A stretch of DNA of 64,000 nucleotides from Crocinitomicaceae bacterium (GCA_030730025.1 JANQWC010000012.1:18235-82234); one strand, 5' to 3'. Shown: positions 19,000-28,402, counted from the first letter of the stretch. Notes: generated by a model not told the origin, from the sequence alone. Made by a program: numbers and translations.

Positions 19000-19559
19000 T
19001 GCAAATGCGGTTGTTTTTCTTTTTTACCTCAAGCTTGTTACTTCTGCTGAGCAGTTGCGAAAACGACATCGCTATAGTTCAGCAAATCAGCTACCAAGCA
19101 GACGCACCCACCGAAAGCACCAAAAACCTCGTGCTCACCTATGCAACAGATGGCTGCGCAAAGGTCGAAATCCATGCTGCACTTGCCGAAACCTACCGCG
19201 GGAAAGCACAAATCACCAAAATCAAAGACAGCCTAAAGGTGTATTTCTTCAATGAAACAGGAGACATCGTCTCTACTTTGAGTGCTCTGTACGGTGAAAT
19301 CAACTACAATACGGGCGAACTCATGGTCAAGGATTCCGTGCGTTTGTACAACCATAAAAAGAAGCAAACACTTGAAACCGAAGCCCTATTTTGGAACCAA
19401 AAAGACAGTAGCATTTTTACAGAATCTGCCGTTATTGTGCGTTCTCCAAAAGGGAAACTTTTTGGAAAAGGCATCCGCACCAAGCAAGATTTCAGTAATT
19501 ATGTATTGCTTCAGCCTGTTGGCTCCTGGCAAATAGAAAAAAACCAAACAATTCAATAA
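18999..19559 (+). CDS. lptC: LPS export protein LptC (lipoprotein form)
   Basis: LptC links the inner-membrane LPS extractor to the periplasmic LptA bridge. The 186-residue product starts at 18999, overlapping the previous stop as TAATG; a second ATG follows two codons later. It begins with a lipoprotein signal ending LLSSC, rather than a plain membrane helix as in E. coli. The following domain contains LSALYGEINYNTGELMVKD and ALFWNQKDSSIFTESAVIV, which match the beta-jellyroll LptC signature. The other Lpt genes are not in the window. Confidence 0.87.
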   Translation: MQMRLFFFFTSSLLLLLSSCENDIAIVQQISYQADAPTESTKNLVLTYATDGCAKVEIHAALAETYRGKAQITKIKDSLKVYFFNETGDIVSTLSALYGEINYNTGELMVKDSVRLYNHKKKQTLETEALFWNQKDSSIFTESAVIVRSPKGKLFGKGIRTKQDFSNYVLLQPVGSWQIEKNQTIQ

Positions 19560-19805
19560 ATGGCACAAAAAGATTTCATCAGTCGTTACAATCAATTCTC
19601 AGGATATTTTTGGCTCCTGATTACAGGTCTAAGTTTTCTAGTGATTACCTTCAAAATCATTACTGAAGGTGCGCAAACTTGGGTGGCTTATTACGTCGTT
19701 CCCGTGATGGCCCTGCTGATGTACTTCACCAAAAGATGGATGATGAAGCGCATGTATCGCCACTTAAACGAGATGGCCCAGCAAAAAGAAGCTGAAAATA
19801 AGTAA
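19560..19805 (+). CDS. Small membrane protein of unknown function
   Basis: An 81-residue protein with two hydrophobic helices (about 14-34 and 42-58) and a basic, then Glu-rich C-terminal tail (KRWMMKRMYRHLNEMAQQKEAENK). It begins directly after the lptC stop codon with no spacing, so it is translationally coupled to lptC. No catalytic motif is present. Similar small proteins sit next to lptC in related genomes, from general knowledge. The role may concern the envelope, but the sequence does not tell. Confidence 0.8.
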   Translation: MAQKDFISRYNQFSGYFWLLITGLSFLVITFKIITEGAQTWVAYYVVPVMALLMYFTKRWMMKRMYRHLNEMAQQKEAENK

Positions 19806-19834
19806 CCTTTTAGGTATTTATAGGTCTTAGAAAC

Positions 19835-22291
19835 ATGAAAGCACTCGCTCTCTTTACTTTTATACTGTTTGTTGGCAATACCTTTGGCCAGCGCTTGCTC
19901 AGTGGTTTTGTGACCAATGAAAGCAACTTGCCATTGGCCGGAGCTGAAATATTTGTCAAGAGTGCTACCGATATGCGCACGGTTGCAGATGCCAACGGCT
20001 ATTACGAGATGTACCTCAATGTAGGCGAGTATTACCTTGTATTCACTGCCGATGGCTACCAAGACCGAGAAGCTTTTTTAGGCATGCGCGACGCCGACAC
20101 CAAACGCGATATCCAATTGTTCCCGATGAAACTCTCTGAAGTACAAGAAGTGAGGGTGACGGCAAAGAAATCCAACGTTGGTCGCGATAAAATCATGAAG
20201 GTGGTGGCGCACAGAGAGCAGCTCAATCAGTGGTCTTATCCGCACGAGGTCGATGTCTATATCAAAGCCACCGAGCAACGAGAAAATACCGCCAAGCCAA
20301 AAAAAGAAAACGAAACAACCGATCAAGACCCTACCGAGAACCAAGCGAAAGTTCCGGAATGGCTCAATAAATTGCAGTTGGTAGAAGTGGAGCTTCACCG
20401 CTCTTACGCACCACCCAATCAAGTCAAGGAAATTCGCAATGCCTACAAAGCTTTTGGCGATGTTTCCCAACTCTATTACACCACTACCGTCAAGTCTAAC
20501 TTCAATTTTTTTGAAAACCTACTGCACCTAGACGACCTCCATCAGACGCCTGTCTCCTCCCCTATTTCCGCACCTGGTATTGTAGCCTACAAATATAAAC
20601 TCGAAGAGAAATACGAAGAAAACGGGTACATGATCTCTAAGATCAAGATCAGTCCGCGCAATACAGCCACCTCTACGCTCGAGGGTTATATTTGGGTCAT
20701 AGATTCGCTTTGGCTTGTCCAGAAGTTGGACCTCACCATGAACAAAGGGAATTTATTGATCTACGATTATTTTCGCATTCAGCAAGATTACCAAATCCAA
20801 GGAGACACCTTGTGTGTGCTGCAAAAACAGCTCCTTACTTATGGTGTAAAATACAAAAACGAGGTGAGCCAGTGCAAAACAGAGGCCTTGTACAACAACT
20901 ACAATTTTGAACCTGCATTTGCCAAAAGATACTTCAATTCAGAAGTTGCTGTCACGAATCAGGAAGCCTACGAGCGCGACAGCGCCTATTGGGTCCAAAA
21001 GCGCGCCATTGTCCTCACCGATGAAGAAGTCAAATTTATCCGTGCCAAAGACTCCATCACAGACTACCTCAACCGCAAAGAATACCTCGACAGCATAGAT
21101 GCCGTTTTCAATAAAGTCACTGCACTCAAAGTACTGTGGTTTGGTGTAGACCACCGCAACCGCGAGCTCAAGCAACAATGGACCATCGGTTCTGTGGCCT
21201 CAACCGTTCAGCCGATCGGTATTGGTGGGCCTCGTGTTGCGCCTAGCTTTGACTATTTCAAAAAATGGAAAGACGAGCGCACCCTCGATTCTTATACCCG
21301 CCTTACCTACGGTTTTTTGAACGGCGACTGGAAAGGCGACAGCTGGTGGAAATACCGTTTTGACCCCTTTCATTTTGGTTTTCTGCGGGTTGCCCTGACC
21401 CACGACTTCGATGTCATTCGGGGTTTTGATGCCATTACCCAGATTTACAAACGCGACAACTTCTTTGAATCAACCAAACTCAACATCAATGTTGAATACG
21501 AACTTTTCAACGGTTTTTATGCCTACGCCAACTCTCAATTTACCAAAAGAAGGAGCTTGGAAGGTTATGATTTTTTAGATGGCATTGACCAAGCACTACC
21601 CAATAACGACCCACTTGCTTTTGACCCCTACAACGCCTACATCATCAATTTTGGCGCTTCGTATACGCCCAAACAGCGCTACATGCGCGAGCCTTATCGA
21701 AAAGTGGTGTTGGGCTCTGCCTACCCTACTTTTTCCGTGAATTACGAGCGCGGCTTACCAAAAATTTTCAATAGCGCTGTAGACCACGCTTATTTGCAAG
21801 TTGAAATCATGCAAAATTTCAAAATTGGCACCTTGGGTACTTCGTCTTATCGCGCATCGGTCGGGAAATTCTTAAGTGCGCGCGCGGTGTATGAGCCCGA
21901 TTACAAATTTCAGCGCCGCAGCGACCCGATTTGGTTTTCTAATCCGCTGTACTCTTTCCAAGGTTTTGACACCACCCTGCGCACCATCGATTACGTGATG
22001 CAAGCGCATTATGTGCACCATGACAACGGTGCTATTCTCAACAAAATTCCTTACTTCAAGAAAACGCGCGTGGGCTTAGTGGTTGGTGCGGGCGCCATGT
22101 ACATCAAAGAATACAACTGGCAACACTACGAAGTAATGGCGGGCTTGGAGCGCAACTTCAAATTGAGCAGACGCCGCCTAAGAGTGGGTATTTACGGTGT
22201 CATTTCAGACGGAAATCAGATTGCCCCCACAACCGCTTGGAAAGTTTCGTTTGCGATGCTAGACGACCGCAGCATGAAGTGGAATTTCTAA
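19835..22291 (+). CDS. DUF5686-type outer-membrane protein with carboxypeptidase-regulatory-like domain
   Basis: An 818-residue exported protein. A signal peptide ends near FGQR (about 18-20); residues 21-100 form a carboxypeptidase-regulatory-like beta-sandwich (GFVTNESNLPLAGAEIFVKS and a GYYEMYLNVGEYYLVFTADG stretch), and the rest is a long region ending in Tyr/Phe-rich strands typical of a barrel. This order is that of the DUF5686 family of Bacteroidota. The function of the family is not established. A short charged insert at 150-175 is rich in Lys and Glu. It ends four bases before the convergent lspA stop with no terminator between. Confidence 0.85.
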   Translation: MKALALFTFILFVGNTFGQRLLSGFVTNESNLPLAGAEIFVKSATDMRTVADANGYYEMYLNVGEYYLVFTADGYQDREAFLGMRDADTKRDIQLFPMKLSEVQEVRVTAKKSNVGRDKIMKVVAHREQLNQWSYPHEVDVYIKATEQRENTAKPKKENETTDQDPTENQAKVPEWLNKLQLVEVELHRSYAPPNQVKEIRNAYKAFGDVSQLYYTTTVKSNFNFFENLLHLDDLHQTPVSSPISAPGIVAYKYKLEEKYEENGYMISKIKISPRNTATSTLEGYIWVIDSLWLVQKLDLTMNKGNLLIYDYFRIQQDYQIQGDTLCVLQKQLLTYGVKYKNEVSQCKTEALYNNYNFEPAFAKRYFNSEVAVTNQEAYERDSAYWVQKRAIVLTDEEVKFIRAKDSITDYLNRKEYLDSIDAVFNKVTALKVLWFGVDHRNRELKQQWTIGSVASTVQPIGIGGPRVAPSFDYFKKWKDERTLDSYTRLTYGFLNGDWKGDSWWKYRFDPFHFGFLRVALTHDFDVIRGFDAITQIYKRDNFFESTKLNINVEYELFNGFYAYANSQFTKRRSLEGYDFLDGIDQALPNNDPLAFDPYNAYIINFGASYTPKQRYMREPYRKVVLGSAYPTFSVNYERGLPKIFNSAVDHAYLQVEIMQNFKIGTLGTSSYRASVGKFLSARAVYEPDYKFQRRSDPIWFSNPLYSFQGFDTTLRTIDYVMQAHYVHHDNGAILNKIPYFKKTRVGLVVGAGAMYIKEYNWQHYEVMAGLERNFKLSRRRLRVGIYGVISDGNQIAPTTAWKVSFAMLDDRSMKWNF

Positions 22292-22295
22292 TTAT

Positions 22296-22961
22296 TTATT
22301 CTTCCGAGGCAGCTACTTCTTCTTTCGGAAAGAACTTCTTTTGGCGAATAATCGCCCAAAATAAACCTACAGAAATACAGAAGTCCGCTAAATTCCAAAT
22401 GGCTGGAAACACATCTGAACCTCCTACAAGCGGCATACCAGCTGGCCAGCGCACATTGAACTGAAACATATCGACTACATTGCCAAACAAGAAACCTTGG
22501 TGACGGAGTTCGACGGCATAATTGAAATGACCTGCATGACAAATGGCTTTGTGACCGCTACCTGCTAACTGATTGAACGGAATACAGGGGTCGATACTGA
22601 AAAAGAGATCGTAAAACATGGAGTCGAGTAAATTGCCGGTAGCACCAGCCAAAACGAGCGACACCACAATCAGGAACTCGCGGGAAGTGCCTAATTTGAT
22701 TTGTATGAAAAGGTAACGGATGATCAGGCCAATCGCAACAATTCTAAATAAACTAAGCGAGAGTTTGGCCCACATACTGGCACCAAAGGTTTGACCAAAA
22801 GCCATTCCGGGATTTTCAGTATAGTGTAGCACCAACCAATTGCCGAGGAGCGGTTTGAATTCTCCCGGAGAAAATTGGGTTTTGATGGTCAATTTGATCC
22901 ATTGGTCGAGCAGCAATAAAACGGCCACCAAAATGGCGCTGAAAAGCAAGGGTTTTTTCAC
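22296..22961 (-). CDS. lspA: Lipoprotein signal peptidase (signal peptidase II)
   Basis: Cleaves lipoprotein signal peptides after diacylglyceryl transfer; an inner-membrane aspartic protease. The 221-residue protein has four candidate helices and the family motifs DQWIKLTI near the start, the NPGMAFG stretch, GATGNLLDS (first catalytic Asp) and FPAIWNLADFCISVG (second catalytic Asp). It is longer than E. coli LspA because of an insert between the catalytic segments, as is common in Bacteroidota. It starts three bases after a DksA-like gene, so the two form an operon. Several lipoproteins in the window would be its substrates. Confidence 0.95.
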   Translation of the reverse strand: MKKPLLFSAILVAVLLLLDQWIKLTIKTQFSPGEFKPLLGNWLVLHYTENPGMAFGQTFGASMWAKLSLSLFRIVAIGLIIRYLFIQIKLGTSREFLIVVSLVLAGATGNLLDSMFYDLFFSIDPCIPFNQLAGSGHKAICHAGHFNYAVELRHQGFLFGNVVDMFQFNVRWPAGMPLVGGSDVFPAIWNLADFCISVGLFWAIIRQKKFFPKEEVAASEE

Positions 22962-22964
22962 GCG

Positions 22965-23345
22965 TTATTTTTGGGCGTTTTTGGCATCGATACTCATGGT
23001 GGCGTGGGGCACCAAACGCAGGCGCTCTTTAGGAATCAGTAGACCAGTTACCCGACAAACACCGTATGTTTTGTTCTCGATGCGCATGAGTGCAGCGTTT
23101 AAACTCTGAATAAACTTCTCTTGGCGTGCAGCAAGTTGTGCCACTTCTTCTCTTGAGAGTGTTTCTGAACCGTCTTCCATCATGTTGAAAGTGCGGCCGG
23201 TGTCGTCGGTGCCGTGGTCATCGGTATGTGAGAGTGATCCTTTCAACAAATCGAAATCCACGTGCGCTTCTTTGAGTTTATTTTGGATGAGTGTTTTGAA
23301 CTCTTCTAAATCTGTATCTGAGTAACGGTTTTTAGGCTTTTCCAT
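22965..23345 (-). CDS. TraR/DksA family protein with reduced zinc finger
   Basis: A 126-residue cytoplasmic protein of the DksA/TraR superfamily, whose members bind RNA polymerase and modulate transcription. It has an N-terminal helical hairpin region with Asp-rich residues (DDHGTDDTG, about 42-50) and a C-terminal finger YGVCRVTGLLIPKERLRLVPHAT in which only one Cys of the four is kept. The same reduced form occurs in many Bacteroidota homologues, so it is unlikely to be damage. It precedes lspA by three bases. A consensus promoter lies upstream. Confidence 0.88.
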   Translation of the reverse strand: MEKPKNRYSDTDLEEFKTLIQNKLKEAHVDFDLLKGSLSHTDDHGTDDTGRTFNMMEDGSETLSREEVAQLAARQEKFIQSLNAALMRIENKTYGVCRVTGLLIPKERLRLVPHATMSIDAKNAQK

Positions 23346-23373
23346 GGTGTTCAGTTTTCAAAAATTAGGAAAG

Positions 23374-23403
23374 CAAATATATTGTTTTTTAGGTTTTACG
23401 CAA
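23374..23403 (-). promoter_or_regulatory. Promoter of the DksA-like/lspA operon
   Basis: On the minus strand, TTG (23401-23403) and TATATTTG (23374-23381) are 19 bases apart, an excellent Bacteroidota match. The leader would be roughly 23 bases. Confidence 0.8.
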
Positions 23404-23501
23404 GCTAATGCGCAGTGATTTAACAAGAACTTATCTTCTTTTTAAACAATCGAGGTGACTTATTCACAACTAGAGGCTATCCTTGTGGTTTAGTGCTAAT
23501 T

Positions 23502-24467
23502 TTGAAGGTGCTCAGATTGTTTTTAGACAACCGCGTTGGGGTTTTACTTTTGTTACCCGTACTACTTGCCTTGTATCCTATTGGGTATTTTTTAGGTTAC
23601 AGCGCACCATTTGGTCAAGCACAAGAGGTGCCACAACTCATTCCCTACCTCGCCAAAGTGCCTACCGCACATTTATTGGCCCATTTTTTTATGCTCCTCG
23701 TGAATGCCGTAGCACTCAACTGGGTGTTCAACAGCCGGGAATTTCTCGAAAAAAATACCTTCATCGTCAGTTTAAACTACCTCATCTTTGCCAGCTTTTT
23801 TCACAATTGGGGGGAGCCCAGCTGGCTTTTTGTAGCACAAATTTGCTGCATCATTGGATTGGGTCTGTTTTTTGGCGTCAAGCCCCAACAAAACTCGAAA
23901 AAAACGGCTTTCAATGCGAGTTTTGCCTTTGGCCTAAGCGTATTTTTTGAACCTAGCTTTTTGTTCATCCTTCCTTTATTGCTTTTAATGTTTATCGTGA
24001 TCAGGGGATTTTTCTGGCGCGAACTACTCCTAATTGCAATTGGCTTTTTGCTCCCACTGGGTGGCTTGCTTAGTTTTTACTACCTAAGTGCTCAAATGAA
24101 CGGTATCCAACTTCTGCCTAAATGGCAACAGTATGCAGCAAATTGGCAAGACTTCACGCTACTTGGTATTTTTGGTATTGTGCTCATCTTTAGCCTACTC
24201 GGACTCCGTGCTAGGCTACTCAAAGCATCTTTGAAGCTCAAAAAACAAACACAAATCCTTACCCTCTACACGTTTTATGTGTTGGTGTTGGGAACGGCGG
24301 CCTTTTTCCTCACGGGCCAAATTGGCTTGTTGAGTTTGGTTGTCTTGCCTTTTTCGTTTTATTTTTCTTATGCACTTTTGAGCAGCAGCCTAGGTATTAC
24401 CTCACATTTATTTTTCTATATTCTATTGGGCTTTTCCTTGCTAAAATTTCTGCTTTTTACAATTTGA
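23502..24467 (+). CDS. Polytopic membrane protein of unknown function (DUF6427-like)
   Basis: A protein of about 320 residues with roughly nine hydrophobic helices and no catalytic motif I recognise. The start is uncertain: no ATG precedes the first helix. TTG at 23502 and GTG at 23493 are both in frame, and a second TTG follows at 23517. The size and helix number fit a Bacteroidota family often annotated DUF6427 and found beside purine genes; I am only moderately sure of that. It ends 42 bases before purQ's start and could share transcription with it. Confidence 0.7.
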   Translation: MKVLRLFLDNRVGVLLLLPVLLALYPIGYFLGYSAPFGQAQEVPQLIPYLAKVPTAHLLAHFFMLLVNAVALNWVFNSREFLEKNTFIVSLNYLIFASFFHNWGEPSWLFVAQICCIIGLGLFFGVKPQQNSKKTAFNASFAFGLSVFFEPSFLFILPLLLLMFIVIRGFFWRELLLIAIGFLLPLGGLLSFYYLSAQMNGIQLLPKWQQYAANWQDFTLLGIFGIVLIFSLLGLRARLLKASLKLKKQTQILTLYTFYVLVLGTAAFFLTGQIGLLSLVVLPFSFYFSYALLSSSLGITSHLFFYILLGFSLLKFLLFTI

Positions 24468-24481
24468 GCCTAGACTTTTAC

Positions 24482-24489
24482 TAACTTTG
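24482..24489 (+). promoter_or_regulatory. -7 promoter element of purQ
   Basis: TAACTTTG matches TAnnTTTG and lies 20 bases before the purQ ATG. TTTG at 24463-24466 is only 15 bases away, closer than usual. Confidence 0.5.
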
Positions 24490-24509
24490 AACCAACTTAA
24501 AAATCAAAA

Positions 24510-25199
24510 ATGAAATTTGGCGTTGTTACCTTTCCAGGATCCAATTGTGACCAAGACATGGTCTACGTACTCAAAGATTTAATGGGGCAAGAAGTCGTCG
24601 AGCTCTGGCACAAAGACACCGACCTCCAAGGCGCTGATTTTATCGTGATTCCCGGTGGTTTTTCCTACGGTGACTACCTTCGCTCTGGTGCAATTGCTAA
24701 GTTTTCTCCCATTATGGAGTCTGTTATCGCACATGCCAACAACGGCGGTTACGTCATGGGCATCTGCAATGGCTTTCAGATCTTAACTGAATCCGGACTA
24801 TTAGAAGGTGCTTTACTACACAACGACACCCAAAAGTTCATTTGCAAAAATGTTTACCTCAAGCCCGTGAGTCAGTCAGCGGCACCATCTCAAGACCTCG
24901 ACCAAAATAAGGCCTACCAAATTCCAATTGCCCACGGAGAAGGTCGCTTTTACGCCGACGACGCCACAATGGCCTCCTTACAAGCCAACGACCAAATCTT
25001 ATTTACGTACTGCGCAGCAGACGGTAGCCAAGATGCCAGCAGCAATCCGAACGGATCTCTGCACCACATTGCAGGCATTACCAACCGCAACAAAAACGTA
25101 TTTGGCATGATGCCTCACCCAGAGCGCGCTGCCGATCAACACCTCAACAACACCGACGGTCTGCGTATTTTTGAATCTATTTTAGCCCATTGTTCATGA
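24510..25199 (+). CDS. purQ: Phosphoribosylformylglycinamidine synthase subunit PurQ
   Basis: The glutaminase subunit of FGAM synthase in de novo purine synthesis, which feeds ammonia to PurL. The 229-residue protein has the class I amidotransferase motifs: FPGSNCDQD near the N-terminus, the oxyanion segment VIPGGFSYGDYLRSGA (47-62), nucleophile Cys86 in MGICNGFQIL and the late MMPHPERA with His and Glu. Having a separate PurQ implies the multi-subunit enzyme; purL is not in this window. Its stop overlaps the purD start by four bases (ATGA). Confidence 0.96.
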   Translation: MKFGVVTFPGSNCDQDMVYVLKDLMGQEVVELWHKDTDLQGADFIVIPGGFSYGDYLRSGAIAKFSPIMESVIAHANNGGYVMGICNGFQILTESGLLEGALLHNDTQKFICKNVYLKPVSQSAAPSQDLDQNKAYQIPIAHGEGRFYADDATMASLQANDQILFTYCAADGSQDASSNPNGSLHHIAGITNRNKNVFGMMPHPERAADQHLNNTDGLRIFESILAHCS

Positions 25200-26476
25200 G
25201 AGTACTCTTGCTCGGATCCGGCGGACGCGAACACGCCATCGCCTGGAAAATCTCCCAAAGTTCTATCCTCGACGAACTCTTTATTGCACCAGGCAATGCC
25301 GGCACCAAAAAACACGGCAAAAACCTAGACCTCAAACTCAACGATTTTGAAGCCATCAAACAAGCTGTGCTGCAGCACGCCATCGACATGGTGGTGGTGG
25401 GTCCAGAAGAACCACTCGTTTTGGGCATCTACGATTTTTTCAAGCAAGACCCCGAACTTAAAAATGTAGGCCTCATTGGCCCAAGCAAAGAAGGCGCACA
25501 ACTAGAAGGCAGCAAGGACTTCGCTAAAGCATTCATGTCGCGCCACCGTATCCCGACAGCTAAATACGGCACTTTTGATGCCCAAACACTCACAGAAGGC
25601 TTGCGTTTTCTAGACGCCATGAAAGGCCCTTATGTACTGAAAGCCGATGGCTTGGCAGCCGGAAAAGGCGTTCTGATCATCGAAGACCTCGACGAAGCCA
25701 AGCGCGAACTCGAAGAAATGCTTGTTGGCGCCAAGTTTGGCGAAGCGAGCGCAAAAGTTGTGATTGAACAATTCTTGTCGGGCATCGAACTCTCTGTTTT
25801 TGCCATTACCGATGGCGAATCCTTTAAGCTGCTACCCGAAGCCAAAGACTACAAAAGAATTGGAGAAGGCGATACCGGCCTCAATACCGGGGGCATGGGC
25901 GCCATCTCACCTGTTCCGTTTGCAGATGCCGCCTTCATGGATAAAGTGCTCAATCGCGTGGTCATTCCAACCATCAAAGGCCTCAAGGCCGAAAAAATCA
26001 CCTACAACGGCTTCGTATTTTTTGGCCTCATCAGCGTCAAAGGCGACCCGTATGTCATTGAATACAATTGTCGCATGGGCGATCCAGAAACAGAAGTAGT
26101 AATGCCTAGAATCAAGAGCGACATCCTCGATTTATTTGAAGGCGTTGCCACCCACACGCTGTCTGAACGCGACATCCAATTTCACGACAAAAGCGCTGCT
26201 ACCGTCATGATGGTCGCTGGCGGTTATCCCGGAGCGTACCAAAAAGGCAAAACCATTTATGGACTCAATAGCATTACCGAAAGTTTGGTTTTCCATGCGG
26301 GCACACTCCCCGATGGCCCCTCTGTTGTTTCCAATGGTGGCCGTGTTTTGGCCGTGACCTCCTATGGCAAAAACATTCAAGCTGCCCTAGACCGCAGCTA
26401 CGAATCCATTTCAAAAATTTCCTTTGACGACGCCTATTACCGAAAAGATATCGGTAAAGATGTCCTCGAAAAATAA
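25196..26476 (+). CDS. purD: Phosphoribosylamine-glycine ligase
   Basis: Ligates glycine to phosphoribosylamine, the second step of purine synthesis. The 426-residue ATP-grasp enzyme begins MRVLLLGSGGREHAIAWKI and includes KADGLAAGKGV, the FLSGIELSVFA segment, GGMGAISPVP and EYNCRMGDPETEVVMPR, all PurD signatures. The ATG at 25196 is used; an in-frame TTG two codons earlier is less likely. It overlaps purQ by four bases and is followed five bases later by a CorC-like gene, so it lies in a longer plus-strand run. Confidence 0.97.
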   Translation: MRVLLLGSGGREHAIAWKISQSSILDELFIAPGNAGTKKHGKNLDLKLNDFEAIKQAVLQHAIDMVVVGPEEPLVLGIYDFFKQDPELKNVGLIGPSKEGAQLEGSKDFAKAFMSRHRIPTAKYGTFDAQTLTEGLRFLDAMKGPYVLKADGLAAGKGVLIIEDLDEAKRELEEMLVGAKFGEASAKVVIEQFLSGIELSVFAITDGESFKLLPEAKDYKRIGEGDTGLNTGGMGAISPVPFADAAFMDKVLNRVVIPTIKGLKAEKITYNGFVFFGLISVKGDPYVIEYNCRMGDPETEVVMPRIKSDILDLFEGVATHTLSERDIQFHDKSAATVMMVAGGYPGAYQKGKTIYGLNSITESLVFHAGTLPDGPSVVSNGGRVLAVTSYGKNIQAALDRSYESISKISFDDAYYRKDIGKDVLEK

Positions 26477-26481
26477 ACCCC

Positions 26482-27738
26482 ATGGACCTCAACTTTGTGC
26501 TGATCATTTGTTCTTTGATTTGCTCAGCATTCTTTTCTGCGATGGAATTGGCTTTTATATCCGCCAATCGTTTGCGCATTGAAGTCCTGAAGAAAAACAA
26601 TACGCTCCAAGCCAAAATCCTCGGCCTGTTTTACCGCAAAGAGAGCAACATGATTGCGCTTTTACTCCTAGGCAATAACATAGCGCTAGTTGTATACGGT
26701 ATTGCAGCTGGTGCTGAACTCAGCCCGCTCTTGCAGCAGTTTGGCTTTGAAGACCAAGGTGTTTTGCTGATTTTACAAACCATTCTCTCGACCCTGTTGG
26801 TGCTGATTACCGCCGAATTTTTGCCCAAAGCAGTGGTGCAACTCAACCCCAACAAAGCGCTAGACCTCGGGCTGTTTGCATTATTCGCCATGTACATTTT
26901 GCTCTATTTGCCCACCCAAATGATTGTGCTGATCAGTGCCGGATTCCTCAAAATCATGGGCGTGGAGAAAGAACAACAGCGCGTTTTTTCCAAAGTTGAC
27001 CTCGAAAATTACGTAGACGAACTCAGTGCACAACTGACCGACGAAGAAGAACTCGGCAACGACATGCTGCTGTTGCGCAATGCGTTGGATTTTTCCAAAG
27101 TGAAAGCCCGAGATTGCATGATCCCAAGACCCGAAATCATCGCGGTAGACATCCAAGACCCCATCGAAGAAGCCAAGTCGCTCATGACTTCAAAGGGCTT
27201 GTCTAAGCTCATTATTTACCGCGATGACATCGACAACATCATCGGCTACATCCATTCCTTTGATCTTTTCAAAAAACCCGCTTCTATCAAGCAAATTTTA
27301 AAGCCCATCTCCTTTGTACCAACGGTCATGAGCGGCAAAGAACTCCTTGAGAAATTCACCAATCAGGTAGGCAACTTTGCGGTAGTGACCGACGAATACG
27401 GCGGCACGGCAGGCATCATCACTTTAGAAGACGTGATCGAAGAAATTTTTGGTGAAATCCAAGACGAACACGACAAAGAAGCCCTTACCGAACAACAACT
27501 ATCCCCGACCGAATTCCTTTTTTCAGCGCGTATCGACATCGATTACCTCAACGAACAATACGGTTTTCACTTGCGCGAATCTGAATCTTACGACACCTTA
27601 GCGGGTCTTATCTTAAGTCAGTTAGAAAGACTTCCTGCAGAAGGCGACGAAGTCCAATTTGGCAACTACCGCTTGGTGGTCGAAAAAATGAGCGAGCGCA
27701 AAATTGAAACCATCCGCTTCTATCATGAGCAGCCATAA
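26482..27738 (+). CDS. CNNM/CBS-pair membrane protein (HlyC/CorC family)
   Basis: A 418-residue inner-membrane protein. The N-terminal CNNM domain (about 1-190) has three or four helices and starts with CSAFFSAMELAFISANRLR; a pair of CBS domains follows (about 205-325, with MIPRPEIIAVDIQDP and TDEYGGTAGIITLEDVIEEIFG), and the C-terminus is a CorC_HlyC domain. Such proteins are linked to magnesium or cobalt efflux and homeostasis; the name hemolysin is historical. GldE of gliding bacteria is of the same family, but this copy is not next to other gld genes. The stop overlaps the next gene by 14 bases. Confidence 0.9.
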   Translation: MDLNFVLIICSLICSAFFSAMELAFISANRLRIEVLKKNNTLQAKILGLFYRKESNMIALLLLGNNIALVVYGIAAGAELSPLLQQFGFEDQGVLLILQTILSTLLVLITAEFLPKAVVQLNPNKALDLGLFALFAMYILLYLPTQMIVLISAGFLKIMGVEKEQQRVFSKVDLENYVDELSAQLTDEEELGNDMLLLRNALDFSKVKARDCMIPRPEIIAVDIQDPIEEAKSLMTSKGLSKLIIYRDDIDNIIGYIHSFDLFKKPASIKQILKPISFVPTVMSGKELLEKFTNQVGNFAVVTDEYGGTAGIITLEDVIEEIFGEIQDEHDKEALTEQQLSPTEFLFSARIDIDYLNEQYGFHLRESESYDTLAGLILSQLERLPAEGDEVQFGNYRLVVEKMSERKIETIRFYHEQP

Positions 27739-28402
27739 ACCACAACCACACCTTGCCGATTTTGACGCGGTCATTTTTGATATGGATGGCGTTCTAATCG
27801 ATTCAGAGCCCCTCTGGAAAATTGCCATGGAATTTGTCTTTGGACAATACGGCTCTACGCTCACGCACCAAGATTTTCAGAAAACCGTTGGCCTGCGCAT
27901 AGATGAAGTCATCGCTTTTTGGAACGTTCATGAAAATTGGGGGCTGCAAGACCTTCAAGACGTCGAAAATCAAATCATCAGCAAACTCATCTCCCTCATT
28001 GAGCAGAACCCACAGCCCTTGCTTGGTGTTATGGACATCCTCGATTTCTTAAAGGCCCAAGATAAAAAAATTGGCCTCGCAACTTCCTCTGCTCAAAAGT
28101 TGATCGATACCGTTTTAGATTGCTTAGGCATTCGGTCTTATTTTGATTTCGCGTATTCTGCCGAATTTGAGCCCTACGGCAAACCACACCCTGGGGTTTA
28201 CATCAAAGTTGCCGACGAATTAAAGGTTCAAACGCAAAGATGTTTGGTCATTGAAGATTCATTTAATGGGGTGCTCGCTGGCCTCGCTGCCAAAATGAAA
28301 GTCTGTTGTATTCCCGAAAAAACACATTTTGTCAACCCGCGCTTGGCGGTAGCTGATTTCGAATTTACCGACCTCGGGCAATTACTTGCTACTTGGCGCT
28401 AA
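27725..28402 (+). CDS. HAD-superfamily sugar-phosphatase-like hydrolase
   Basis: A 225-residue cytoplasmic HAD hydrolase. Motif I is FDMDGVLIDSE (18-28, nucleophile Asp19 and acid Asp21), motif II is GLATSSAQKL and motif III/IV is PHPGVYIKVADEL followed by CLVIEDSFNGVLAG. The helical cap between motifs I and II places it with hexitol phosphatase and beta-phosphoglucomutase-like enzymes (YniC/YcjU subfamily). The exact substrate cannot be read. It overlaps the CorC-like gene by 14 bases. Confidence 0.88.
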   Translation: MSSHKPQPHLADFDAVIFDMDGVLIDSEPLWKIAMEFVFGQYGSTLTHQDFQKTVGLRIDEVIAFWNVHENWGLQDLQDVENQIISKLISLIEQNPQPLLGVMDILDFLKAQDKKIGLATSSAQKLIDTVLDCLGIRSYFDFAYSAEFEPYGKPHPGVYIKVADELKVQTQRCLVIEDSFNGVLAGLAAKMKVCCIPEKTHFVNPRLAVADFEFTDLGQLLATWR

